DNA from: Myrica gale | Lineage: Eukaryota; Streptophyta; Magnoliopsida; Fagales; Myricaceae | NCBI GenBank assembly: GCA_963930655.1 | Contig: OZ005602.1 | Coordinates: forward strand, 7,184,001 to 7,248,000 | Direction: 5' to 3' | DNA: 64,000 nt | Part shown: positions 1 through 11,400 of the stretch, piece by piece | Layout of the letters: each line of letters opens with the position of its first letter | Numbering within the stretch: the stretch's first letter is position 1 | Position numbers and translations under genes: made by a program | Notes under the pieces: generated by a model | Seen by the model: only the letters and a program-made list of their open reading frames with translations | Database searches by the model: none | What the model was told of the DNA's origin: nothing

Positions 1-104
1 GAATATCTTAATATAGAGGACAATGTAAAAAGGCTCCACTCTCTATTACTAGATTGCGTCGTGAAATGCTTTTAGCTGTTATGGTCTTGGTATCTTTGCT
101 GCAG

Positions 105-835
105 GTACGGGTCAAGCCTGGAGAAAGTGCACTTGCATTTTACACTGCTGAAAATCGAAGTCCAACTCCGATCACTGGTGTGTCGACTTATAATGTCACT
201 CCAATGAAGGTACAGATAAATATTGTTTTAGAGTTTACTAATATCTAGTTTGCAGGCTTTTCTTGAATCCAGCCTGAAATAGTGTTCCTTCCAAATAGCT
301 GTTGGATATATAGGTTGTAAAAAAAGTTTAATTAGAGCAGGGGATTTGCTAATCATGGTAGCACCAGTTCTACGATGCAATAGTTGAATGGAATATAAAT
401 GGGTTAAAGGCCAATATGATCTGTTAAGTCCTGTTAAGGACTTTCTTTTCTGCAGGGCTTTTGATTCTTCAGATTGTCGATTCTTTTGCCATTCAATATT
501 TGGCTAGGATTTGTTGGAGGGAATTGATCTGTTGTGATCATTTTCGTTCTTGCCCAGGCTGCAGTTTACTTCAATAAAATACAATGCTTTTGCTTTGAGG
601 AGCAGCGTCTTCTTCCTGGGGAGCAAATCGACATGCCTGTAAGCACTGTTTTTTTTTTTTATTGACTTGCACTATAAGAGAAACTACTCACGACAATAGA
701 GAACATATGTGATTCATATGTATGGAAATGCAGGTATTCTTTTATATAGATCCAGAGTTCGAAGCAGATCCCAGGATGGATGGTATCAATAACATAATAT
801 TGTCCTACACATTTTTCAAGGTTTCTGAACAATAA
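105..835 (+). CDS. COX11: Cytochrome c oxidase assembly protein COX11, C-terminal exons (partial gene)
   Basis: COX11 is a mitochondrial inner-membrane copper chaperone that delivers Cu(I) to the CuB site of cytochrome c oxidase subunit 1. Three exons are visible: 105-209, 558-638 and 734-835 (stop TAA 833-835), joined in phase 0 by GT-AG introns. They encode the last 95 residues. The first exon carries [18 protein letters not shown], the second contains the family's copper-ligand motif CFCF inside [10 protein letters not shown], and the last ends YTFFKVSEQ. Upstream exons (transit peptide, membrane anchor) lie outside the window; bases 1-104 read as the end of an intron with acceptor GCAG at 101-104. 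The visible part has no frameshift or stop, so the gene looks functional. About 500 bases of probable 3' UTR follow. Confidence 0.93.
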
Positions 836-1904
836 AAAGGGAAACTGCTATTGCAGCCTCGAGGATTAACCAGGGATCCTCCAAGCGAGCGGATTTTTGT
901 ATCGAAGGAAAGAAAGAGGTGGACAAAATAAATATGAATTCTTTTGAGGGTTCATGTTTTGTCTCCTTCTCTGCATTTTGTAATTCCTTATATGATTCAT
1001 TATTTGTCTTATTCCATCTTCATGGCACTCAGGGCATGACTTTTTCTCACATATTCCGGGTATAATAATGTTTTGGGTTTGTTCTTCAGCAATTCTTGAT
1101 GTTCTTGAAAACCTGCATTGGACTTCTCCCTCAAGTGGATTCCCGAAGCTTTTTGGTACAAGAACAATACATTTAATGTTAAAACCCAGATGGAGTTTGA
1201 TAACTCTGAATGAAAATAACACTAAGTTCAATATGGGGAGCTGGAAAGGGCAGAGGTGCCAATTCCAAACAAATTTTGAGGTTCTGTTGGTCACTAATGA
1301 AATTGACGAAAGTCCTGCAAGTCCACCATAATTTTTTTTTGCTTAATACCTCGTCACATTAAAAGTAAACTAGAAATCATGATGCATATCACACTTCCGG
1401 ATATGCTCAGAAGATATCAAAAAATAAAAAGAAATATACTTTACCCTAACTAGCAGCCCATATGGCCTAATTGTAAACTATTCTATTGCATTTGCATTTA
1501 TGAAATTACAAGAAACTTAAGCAACCTTTTCCCTCGCAGACACCGGGGAGCCCAGATTCGGGCTCCCATTCGCAGGGGTGGCTCTCCTTTGCAGGGTGGC
1601 CACCACCGCGAGGGAGCCCAGATCTTGGCTCCCCGCGGCCACGGCGAGCCACCCTCCCCTGGCTAGCGGGGTGGTTCCCGATCCCGTTCAGTTTTTTTAC
1701 TTCAGATGTCAACGTGGCAGTGATGAAATGATTTTTTTATAAAAAGAATAAAAAATAAAAAGTATACGTGAGGGATCTTATTGGGTGCGGCGTGTTCCGC
1801 TGTTAGTTGACGGTTCATGTAGTGGACGAAATTGGACGGAAGGATTAAATCGACAAACAACAATAACTCAAGAACTAATTTGAACAAATTTAAAAACTAA
1901 AGAC
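836..1904. other. COX11 3' flank and a repeat-derived stretch
   Basis: The first ~500 bases after the COX11 stop are probably 3' UTR and downstream sequence with no convincing coding region. From about 1500 the sequence changes abruptly to a GC-rich block (1535-1690), then to AT-rich sequence (about 1790-1904) that is interrupted by the hAT element at 1905 and resumes at 3113. That suggests an older repeat serves as the hAT target. I could not identify its family or its ends. Confidence 0.4.
1535..1690. repeat. GC-rich block with two hairpins
   Basis: This is an island of high GC in AT-rich surroundings. It contains two similar inverted repeats, GGAGCCCAGA-TTC-GGGCTCC (1547-1567) and GGGAGCCCAGATC-TTGGCTCCC (about 1613-1633), each able to form a short hairpin. 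Long open frames exist here only because GC-rich DNA has few stops. It is probably part of an unidentified repeat. Confidence 0.5.
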
Positions 1905-3104
1905 CAGTGGCGTATCTAGGATATAGAATGAGTGAGGTCGAATTTCTAAGGAAAAATGACCAGAAATTTTTTTTCCACATAATGTAAAAAGTGTCTTAAA
2001 ATTACAATATCGCAAATTAAGAACTAAAAATATTAAAAATAATGAAATACAGTTATTCATACCAAGAAACAATTTATAACTCGTGTCTTACAAACAATTT
2101 ATCTATAGCAGTTTTTAAAAACTGGTAGCATGTGTCAGTAACATGTTCCACACCAAGAAATCGTTCAATCACCTATCCACTTTTGTTCACATATCTCAAA
2201 ACTACTGTCTTTGCTCCTTTACTGAACTATCTCGAGATTCATCAACCATAAGACAAAAAAATTAATCCCTAATGTCTTTAATGATAGCAAGTGTGGTCTG
2301 TGTTGCACAAGTCAATAGATTTACGCAACCCTAGGTCATAAATAATATCATCCGAACTCAACAAAGGACAAGATCTTTTTGAACTAGAATCCTCATTAGA
2401 AGTAGTAGCCACATTAGGAGTATTAGATGACTCCATGCTTCGTGAATTTTTTTTTTATCAAAAATCTATCCATTATCTAAAAAGAACAAAACAAAACAAA
2501 ATGTTCATCAACATATGAGGAAGACAATTCTTAACACCCATCAATAATTATGGAGTTTGATGCCTATATGAAGATAATGAATTTTCTTCTGTAAAAAAAG
2601 TATTGGTGCACTCAGCTATTTCTCGTTAAAAAATAACCTCAGTAATAAATTAGATTAATAAAAAATAGTATTTCTGTGCTTTCCTTTCTAATTGACAAAT
2701 GATAAATTAGTGAGGACCTACATAATTTATGTATTAGTGCAGTTAAAGTGATAATGGACCAGTGAGAGGGACTGCTGAGGTGTGAGGGCTAAGGGAGACA
2801 CGGAGAGATCGCAGAGTGAGAGAGAGGCGTGAGTAATTTTTTTTTTAAAAAAATCAGAGGGTGAAACGGCGTAATTTCACCCTCTTATTTTAAAAAAAAA
2901 AATTAAGCAATTAGGCTACACAGACTGGGTCAGTGGGTGTGACTCTGTTGGCCCAGTTCCGCCCCCACTGGCCTTGGAAGCAGGCTGGGGCGGCTGGGCC
3001 AGTGGGGGGCCTGCTTCTTAATAACCAAAAAAAAAATTTCGCAAAGGATTTTTGGAGCCAGTGGGGGCGGCCGCCCCCGTCGCACCCCATTGGATCCGCC
3101 CATG
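1905..3104 (-). mobile_element. Non-autonomous hAT element with decayed transposase N-terminal region
   Basis: The left end CAGTGGCGTATCTAGGA pairs with the right end TGGATCCGCCCATG as imperfect hAT-type terminal inverted repeats. A perfect 8-bp target duplication, CTAAAGAC, flanks it (1897-1904 and 3105-3112). On the minus strand there are degenerate pieces of a plant hAT transposase of the TTF zinc-finger/DUF4371 type, for example VDESRD and a region starting MESSNTPN near 2430. Stops break every frame. The subterminal block GGGGGCGGCCGCCCCC (about 3063-3078) is shared with the hAT element at 22392-23409, so both belong to one family. It is inserted in an older repeat. Confidence 0.85.
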
Positions 3105-3112
3105 CTAAAGAC

Positions 3113-4139
3113 TATTATGAAAATGGGTATAAAACCCAGGAACCAAAATGATCATTAACCCTAAATATAATTGCTTAACCGATGTGAGCTTCTGACCAAT
3201 GTGTGTTTTTCCGCATTTAGGCCAACTTCTTTTATCCCATAAAAAAACTATTTTAAATATGATAAATTATGACAAAAAAAACTTAAATCAGTCAAAAGAA
3301 ATAATCAGGCTAAAGTAAAATTTTATTTTTGAGAAATGTTTTTTTTGTATTTGTGAGAATAGTGACTCATATGTTTGGAAAGAGAAAATTTTAAAATTTA
3401 TGATTTAAAAAATGGTTTGTTTAATGGTCTTAGGTTTTTTATTTATTTCAAAAACATTTTTTTAATCCAAACATTATTTTTCGACCCAAAAATATTGCTA
3501 TGTTCAATAAAATTCTCTAATTAATTATTGTCCTCAATTTCTGTAAAAAATAATAAAAAAACTAAATAAGTTATTATTAATAAAAATGTTTTCAAAAACA
3601 AAAACAAACCTAGGGCCATGTTCGTTTCCTGATTTTCATCAGGATTCGAATCTCAAGTATTCATGTTCGGCAAGATTTTGGTTTTTTTTTAAGATTTTGT
3701 CTGCAGCAAAGCTGCGTCCCTGCAACACTGTCCCCTGCTAAAGCAATTTGGTTTCGTTGAATTCGGTGAACACGTCGGATTTTGCAGCCGCTTTAGTTGA
3801 CTTCGGTAGGATTAGGCTATTTTTTGCTTTTATGTTTTTATGTTTTGTTTTTTTATTTTTATATCTTTTAAATATTCAAATTTTAATAAAAAAATAAATA
3901 AATTCGAAATTAAAAAAAATACTTTAAACATCATCATTATTTTTTTACACATCATCAATCTCTACACAAACACTAATACAACTTTAACAACACCTAAAAA
4001 TTCACAAAATTCTTCAAATCCTAAAAAATTCTTCAAAACCAACATCACCGATAGTCTATTTAACCAGACCCGGTTCGAGTCAAACGGACCAAACTCAGGT
4101 TCCAGTCAAACGGACCGTTGGCTGCTCGGGTTCGCTTCT
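3113..4139. other. Intergenic AT-rich sequence
   Basis: The first 65 bases continue the repeat interrupted by the hAT insertion. The remainder is AT-rich with long A and T runs. At about 3617 a GGGCCATGTTCGTTTCC stretch resembles the terminal sequence of plant MITEs, but I found no partner end. No gene is supported. Confidence 0.35.
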
Positions 4140-5238
4140 GGCCTTCATCTCTTGGCATTGAGGAAGATTCAACAGAGACAAGTATTGGAATAAGGTAAGG
4201 CAGAAAAAAAGGAAAAACTAAATCCTTTTTCCTATTTTTCTCATTTGTTTTCGATTTTCCTTTCCGTTAATTTATTTTCTTTTTCCTGCCCAATCTCAAA
4301 GTTTTTCTTCTCCTGGGTTTCTTGAAGTGCTGATCATTAGGTTTCTTGCCATTTACTATTCGAAATCTATTGTTCTTTCTTTTAATTTTCTGTGCTTTCG
4401 TGTAAGCCATTTAGGTATGTGTTTCTTTAGCATAATTGCGTTTATAGATAACCTTGCTATACGCTATCAATGGGATTTGACCAGAGTATCCACCTCTCTT
4501 TTTTCGTTTTTTCTCTTTTTTTCAATTATATGATGGTCTTCGTTGGTGTTTATTTTCTTGTATTCGTTTTTAAACTACAGCAATTTGGTGCCGTAGCTTA
4601 CTTTATAGTCTGCGTTTGAGCCACTTGGTTGTTCAATTAGATAAACTAACTGAGGTGGGTAGTGGCATAGCATATGCAATAATGTAATGCTCTGTTTTTC
4701 TTTTTTGTGCTTTAAGTACTCTGCTAATGTGCTATACTGGGTTCAGATTTATTGCACGAGAAATGTCGAAGGATAAGAAACGATCTTTGGCAGTGGGAGT
4801 GATTTTTTTTTCTCTCCATCATTTTTACTATCAGAAAAGTTAAAAGGAAGTGACTTGCGTAAAAATTCTTAACTGAGGTTATTGTCGAGTGGTTGAAGGA
4901 TGATGCTTTAAAAAAATTGGAAAAGCTGAGTAAAGCCATTTTTAATAAACACTTTCTATTTTACCTCTTTCTTTTTCTGCTACCAAGAGGCCTTAAGCCA
5001 TTGCTTATGATAATCAATCTCTAGTTATGGCCTTTTCAGTGTCATGTCCACCCTTTCCATATACATCAAACAAATGCCTCCTTTATGAAACTTTGATTTG
5101 GCTCTAGTCTTTTGTTGAAGTAAATTTAACTTTATACTACTTGTCAAAAAAAAAAAAAACTTTATACCAAGGTTTCCTCAAGTCTGATCATTTATTAAGT
5201 AATTGGACATTATATCTGATGGCTGCTATGTTTGATAG
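4140..5238 (+). other. Probable 5' UTR exon and 5' UTR intron of the uncharacterised gene
   Basis: Sequence ending ATTGGAATAAG at 4194 is followed by a strong donor GTAAGG (4195). An acceptor TTTGATAG ends at 5238, and the start codon follows at 5275. This is the common plant arrangement of an intron inside the 5' UTR. The transcription start was not located, so the left limit is approximate. Confidence 0.5.
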
Positions 5239-5274
5239 GTCTACCATTCAAGCTGTGCTGTTAAGTTGATAGTA

Positions 5275-8200
5275 ATGAGACGGCAGGGGCAGCATACCCA
5301 TTCAAGTGCCAATCCGTATGTCGGTGGCCAGATGCAGCAAATGTCTGGCCAGAGGATGGAAAACAAGCCAAGTCCTTTCCAGGGGCGACTAGAGGCCTTC
5401 ACTCCCGAGAGGGATCTTCCATATGGGGCATTGAATGAGGAGGGACAATGGAGATGGCAAAGGGATGGACCAAAAGTGTCCAATTCAATGGCATCTTATG
5501 TGTCCAACGAAGGCAAGTGTTATTTGTTGTCTTTGTTAGCATGTGTGTTTGATCACATATGCATGTGTATTTGAGCACATATGCTTGTGTGCTTGTTAGT
5601 GGAAAAGGTCAAATGGTGATGTTGATCGCAAAAGATTATACCCTTTTTCACTTGACTGAGTAATTCAACAATATATGAGATGTTGTTTCCGTAAATTTTT
5701 GTATGGGGGAAGTGGGTGTCTACATGTGCAAATTCCCCACACTGTGGTTGCCATAGAGTTTCAGATTATTGGAATCTTTTTTTGTAAGATTGGTACAGTT
5801 TTGTTTTCCACATGCTTTGGTGTATTGTCAGATATGCCTGAAACATGGACAAAACTGGAGAATGTGGAAAAAAGCTGTTTCAGTTTGCAGTGCATTTTTT
5901 CATTTTTGACATGTTATGCATTTTGCCCCCCCCCCCCCCAAAAAAAAGATAAAATAAAATTTAATGAAATTGGCCCAACAAAGAACTAGTTTCTGGCTTC
6001 GTCCTTTGCTGAAAGGTGTATGGCAATAACAACTTTTTCTGGCGAGTTTTTTTGTTAATGTATATCAAGGGGTTGTCACAACTTAAGCTTCATTTCAGTT
6101 TTTTGTCATCATTCTTCATGTATGGGTTTGTTATCAATAGAATGCTCTTAGTGGGTAGAGCAATATATTGCTCCTATCTTGTGTGGGGCAGATGAGAACC
6201 AAGTGTGTAACCTTAGATGTTTAGTCCTTCGTTTTGAGGCGGTATCAGGGCTTAAGATTAATCTCTTCAAATCTGAGGTTATTCCTACTGCTAGTGTTGG
6301 AAATCTTCAGGTGTTGGCTGATATCCTGGGTTGTATAGTTTCTTCGCTACCAATGACCTACCTTGGGCTTCCTCCTGGAGCTAAATTTAAAAGTGTTCAC
6401 CCTAGGACGACATTGTTGAAAGAGTTGAAAGGAGGTTGGCAGGTTGAAAGTGAATTTAACTTTTGAAGGGGGAAGGATTACTCTGATTAAATCCACGCTA
6501 TCTAGCCTTCCAACGTATTCTTTTGTCTCTATTTCCAAGCCCTATGACGGTGTCTAACATATTGGAGAAGCTTCAAAGGGATTTTTTTGTGGGGAAATGG
6601 TGGGGATGAGCACAAATTTCACCTAATCAATTGGGCCAAAGTTTGTTCTCCTATTAGTTTTGGTGGGTTGGGTCTAAGGCGGCTACCCTTGTAATAAAGC
6701 GTTATTAGGGAAGTGGTTGTGACAGTTTGCTTTAGATAGAGACAACTTGTGGAGGTTAGTCATTATGGAGAAGTATGGTATCAAGGTGGGTGGATGGAGC
6801 ACTATGGAGGTCCATGGATCTTATGGTGTGAGCTTATGGAAGCATATTAGTAATGGATAAACCTTTTTCAGAGAGAATATTAAATTTGTGGTGGGTTGTG
6901 GTTTAAGAGTCCGTTTCTGGCACAACTATTGGTGTGGGGAGAGACCTTTGAGGTTTGCATTCTTCCTTTTATTTTTTTTAGCCCACTACAAGGATGCTTT
7001 GGTGGAGTGTTTGGAGGGAGGCTTCGGAGTGGATGTTTGGAATGTCCAATTTGCCAGAACTGATAACGATTGAGAGATGGACGAATTTTCGGCCTTCTAC
7101 TCTTTACTCTATTCGAAGGTTTTAAGGAGAGGGTATGAAGACAAGATGATATGGCTGGGCTCCAAAAATGGTGCTTTCTCAGTTAAGACAATGTATGGGC
7201 TCCTTATAAGAGGATCCGCTGAGGGCTTTCCTTGGCGTTAGTGTTAGAAGACTTTGGCTCCCTTTGGAGTCTTTGTCTTTGTGCGGGAGGCTGCTCATAG
7301 GAATGTTTTGACTATTAACAACTTAAGGAGGAGGGGCTTTTGCTTGATTGAGTGGTGTTATCTGTGTAAAAATGATGGAAAGTCGCATTGCTCGGTTGCT
7401 AGAGGGTTGTGGTCGTTTGTGTTTAGTATTCTGAATATCTCCTAGGTTATGCCTAGGAGGGTGGTTGAAGTGTTGAGGTGTTAAAAGTTTGATGACCCAA
7501 TTGCTTTGGCAGTTTGGAAGATGATTCCTCCTTGTATTTGGTGGAGTTTGTGGAGGGAGAGGAACAAAAGATGCTTTGAAGATAGTGCGGTGTCATTGGA
7601 GTGTTTGAGGGGCATTTTGTTGCAATCTCTTTTTCTTTGGGCAAATTTGGTGTTGGGCTTTCCTTTTTCGGGTTACCCGGTTAGGTTTTTAGCTTGTATG
7701 GTTTAAGTGTTTTCAGTATAGTCTCTTTTACTGTTAACACATCTTATTTTTAATAAAGCTTAACTTATAAAATATATATATATATATATAATGTGGCAGA
7801 TCTTTTTCATGGATTTAATTACAAAAGTATTTGATATAGTTCAAAATGATGTATATGATACAATTTTCATACTTATTCTGATCATGGACGCCACCTTACA
7901 TGTGACTTCTGTCATGCAGTCCTCGACTAGACATTTTTGCCTTTTGAGGCAACTGTCAAACTGTTTGCAGTCTAGTCCCCCTGGGTGCCTATCATATCCA
8001 TTTTATTATTTACCACAATATGGATTGCTTTTCATATAAAATTCTTCAATATAGCATAATCGTTTAAGTGAGGCAACAAGCCACCATTCTTTCTTGATGA
8101 GCTCTAGCAGATATATCTTATGTGTTTTTACCAGAGATAAGTCCCTTTCCACTAGAACAAGTCCCCTATAAGCCAAGCAAACACTCACGAAGTACATTGA

Positions 8201-11008
8201 GCTATGACTGTCATCTGTCCAACCAATAAACTGATGGTTTCTCAGTGAAAACAGAAAAGATCCAATAAGATCCTCTTTTATGAAGCAAATAAAATTGTAA
8301 GAGTTCTTAAAATCAACTAGCTGAGGACTATTCTTCTTAAGGCTTTTATAACTAGTGTACACACACGTATGCATACATCGTTCCCTAAGAAGAAGGAAAA
8401 CAGTGGGGTTGGCTGAGGCCATTCTTTTGTTTTCTGCATTTGGAGCAGAATTAGGAGGCCTGGGAAGTGGGTAACTTCAACAAAATACTGGTGCGTCATC
8501 TTCTTTTTCTTCCTCGTCTCTCTGTAATAAGTGATAGTGTGATGGCTTCAGCTTTAGTTTATACCAGAACTGAAAATGCCTTTGCTATTGCTGTACAGAT
8601 ATGTTTCTCTGTGCTTTCATTTATGTTCATGATTGTACATACCATCATTTGTTTCATAAACCCTGCATCTTACTTTAAAGTGTCAAGGGCATGCAACTTT
8701 CGTTTTCTAAACCAGTGTTTTGAATTCTTACGCCCTTAGAGGCACATGCTTGTTGTAATATAGGTGAAGGCGGTGACGCTCCAAGATCCTATTTTCAAAG
8801 TCAGAGGCCTGATCCAAAACTGGCTTCAGAAAGACAAAGCAACAGTGATACCAGATCTCAAACACATGAGGAAAATAGGGACATTGGATTTGAGGGCAAT
8901 CCAATGTTGCACACTTTTGAAGGTCTTGAGCAGAAATTCCATGATGACATTATGAAACTTGCCAAGGATCAGAACGACACTGAAGACGCTGAAAATGCAA
9001 GACATAGAGAGGTTATTACATATTTGAATGTGCAGTTTTTCTTTGCTACTGCAGCTGGCTTGTTAATGCATTTTCCATGAGTATGAAAATGTTGGATAAA
9101 GAATGTCGGTGATCCCAGAAAAATCACTTCAATTCAGTTTCATCTTCACAAACTTTCTTGTGTCACTTTGTCAAATTTTGCTCATCATTATCAAAATGAG
9201 TAATCTTCAAGTCTTTCCACGCTGTTGTATTTACATAAATGGAAAAAAAGGTTTTATGAATTTATGGTGGTTTGACGCATAACAGGCTTGAAAGAAACCT
9301 AGTCAGCAAACCCTAACAATTTCAGGCAGAAATACTGAGCCTCAGGACTGATATACTCTTATAGTGCTGGTCAAAGGGTACTAGTCCCCCCTCAAATCTT
9401 GGGGTTTGCTGAGTAGGCTTCTTTTAGGTCTGTTATAAGCCACATCGTCATAAGAAAGGGACTGCTTCTCTCTGGTTGTAATTGTATAACTTTCCGGATA
9501 CACGATGAACACAAAATGATCACACACGTTAATTACAGCGTAATCAAGATGGCCACAGAATGGGTTTTGATGAACACCCCCCTCCAATGCCATAATAGTA
9601 CCATGATATATCTTTTCCAGACATTACATGAGCCGAGATGATGGTTGGAAGTCAAGGTGAAAAACGTGAGTGGAGTGGCAATCTAAGGCAGTTGTTTAAT
9701 CTGGATGACTTCATTTGAACATAAAATAGTAGGCATCTGACAAGTTGAGAGTGGGAGGGGACAAGTCCCTGTTCCACTGAAACTATATGGGATTAACGGA
9801 TCTAATGATATTTGTTCTCAGTTTGACAGGCACTGTTGTTTTACTAGGTAATTAATTCAGTTCATACAAATTCATAAGATGCTATTTCACTAGAGTGATG
9901 CTTCAATCCTGTAAATAAAGACCGGAATATTATCCTTTTGGTATGCACCCAAACATGGCAGGGACTTGACTTGGTCTGCTTACTAGCTCCTATCTAGTGA
10001 GATGCTGCCGGTCTTTGCAAGAGTTATTCAACCGAAGGTTGGAGGACAGGAGTCCTGGACCCAGCTCAAATCTACCAAGGCTTATTTCAAACATGGCGCT
10101 GTTAGGTCCTAGCCTGTAAGATTTGGTAAAATCTTAAGTGAGCACGTCAGCTGTACATTCATGGAGTAATTGTTTGCATTTTCTACATTGCTGTGAACAC
10201 TGTTTAATTGTTGCCATAATGTAAAGGTGTCTTCTGTCGCATTCATATAATGTAAAATGAAAAATCAACAATTTGGCCTTCGGATAGTCGATGCATTTTA
10301 GAAACTGCCACTTGAGCTTTACAATGCTCCTAAAGGTCAAGGAACGGTTTATTACCATGGCAACAAATCCCTTTGCTAGAGGATTCAGGAGTCTTTCCTA
10401 AACAATGGCTAACTTATAGTCTTGTTAGCAACACTTTTTTCTCTCTGCCTATAAAACCCACATCTTATGGTTCTCTAAATCTTGTAGGTTTGTGTTATTT
10501 TGTTTCTGGTAGGGATTAACCAACTGTCCAGCCACTATTAAGATGGGTGCACAAGGATTGGTTCCATGGTTGGAGGTTGAATTCGCCATGAATTTTGACA
10601 TGATGCTTTTTCTTGACCTAATCTTCAATATGCGACTCTTTCATTTTGCAGAAAATAATCGCAATAAATGCTCAGTACGAGGAACAAATAGCAGCACTTC
10701 GAGTACGGCATGCTGGTCGTAGAGATGAATTCCTACAGATGGAATCACATGCACGGCAACATCAGTACCGGCAAGCCTTCATGGATCAGTACCCTAACAG
10801 TGGTGCCGGTTCTGGCGATCCTCATGGTTACAGGGAAATTTCAACCTCTGTAACTGTAGAGGAGGCACAAAGAGGCTACAATGCTGATCATTTTGATTCG
10901 TATAGAGAACGGACTCGATTTCTCGGGGGTGCCAGGAATCAAGGACTCGAGCCAAGAGGTTCATATCCTGGAGGTCGTGTTTATGATACGGGCTCACGCT
11001 ACCAGTAA
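5275..11008 (+). CDS. Conserved plant protein of unknown function, 280 aa
   Basis: Three coding exons, 5275-5512, 8764-9011 and 10652-11008 (stop TAA), give 843 bases. The protein starts [15 protein letters not shown], has a Gln/Gly/Ser-rich N-terminal part with [14 protein letters not shown], then a segment [18 protein letters not shown], then a charged, probably helical region ([31 protein letters not shown]) and a Gly/Arg/Tyr-rich tail ending YDTGSRYQ. I recall similar proteins in other plants but no assigned function, so I give no symbol. No signal peptide or membrane segment is evident. The first coding intron (3.25 kb) has a GC donor, AAG|GCAAGT at 5513, the only way to join SNE-G to EGGDAPRSY in frame; it holds a LINE copy. 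The second intron (9012-10651) shows no recognised element. The frame is intact, so the gene is probably expressed. Confidence 0.8.
6163..7795 (+). mobile_element. 5'-truncated L1-type LINE (LINE-a) in intron of the uncharacterised gene
   Basis: The copy begins inside the reverse transcriptase domain with a CGADENQ segment matching CGAEESQ of the better-preserved copy at 32932-34965. It continues through [10 protein letters not shown] and [10 protein letters not shown] into the C-terminal zinc-finger region ([12 protein letters not shown] near 7555). Several frameshifts and stops show it is dead. It ends in AATAAAGCTTAACTTATAAA followed by a (TA)n tract instead of plain poly-A. I could not define a target duplication, so the 5' junction is approximate. 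It is in the same orientation as the host gene. Confidence 0.8.
7771..7791. repeat. (TA)n microsatellite at the LINE 3' end
   Basis: About ten TA units directly follow the LINE tail and probably arose from its A-rich terminus. Confidence 0.7.
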
Positions 11009-11400
11009 TCTAGTTGTTTGGATCAAACACGTGCCTTGCTGGTTTCTCCTGTCCTGGTCTATGCCATATTGTTTTGCCTGCTAATACTGACACTAGTGGT
11101 GCTGTAATCCGTTCTACCTTATGCAATATTTTACTCTTCCTTTCTCGTCTAGTTGTCCATTGTTTTGGAAAAGCAAGAACGAATATTATATACACTTGGA
11201 ACAAACACTTGGCATGCAATCATAGCTACAAAGCTTAGAACGAATATCATACACACTTGAACTCTCTTCTCTACCCCTTACTCAGGTCGTGGTTCAACAT
11301 CCAGCATGCCCCTTGTCAAGACTTCCAAGCATCACGCACACAGGCACTGGCACGACTAAAACACGACACGACGCCCATGGGCAGGCAACTAACCACCCTC
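11009..11400 (+). other. 3' UTR and downstream flank of the uncharacterised gene
   Basis: No coding signal. A short duplicated phrase, AGAACGAATATYATA followed by CACTTG, occurs at about 11177 and again at about 11238. The region ends at the hAT-like terminus at 11401. Confidence 0.4.

Noticed and set aside
866-1331. Overlapping open frames on both strands after COX11 (142 and 87 codons)
   Set aside because: They overlap each other, lie in the probable 3' UTR and have no family motif.
1506-1712. Gly/Arg-rich frame on the minus strand
   Set aside because: An artefact of the GC-rich hairpin block.
3840-4193. 117-codon frame on the + strand
   Set aside because: Low-complexity Asn/Ile/Lys sequence from AT-rich DNA; its end coincides with a 5' UTR exon.
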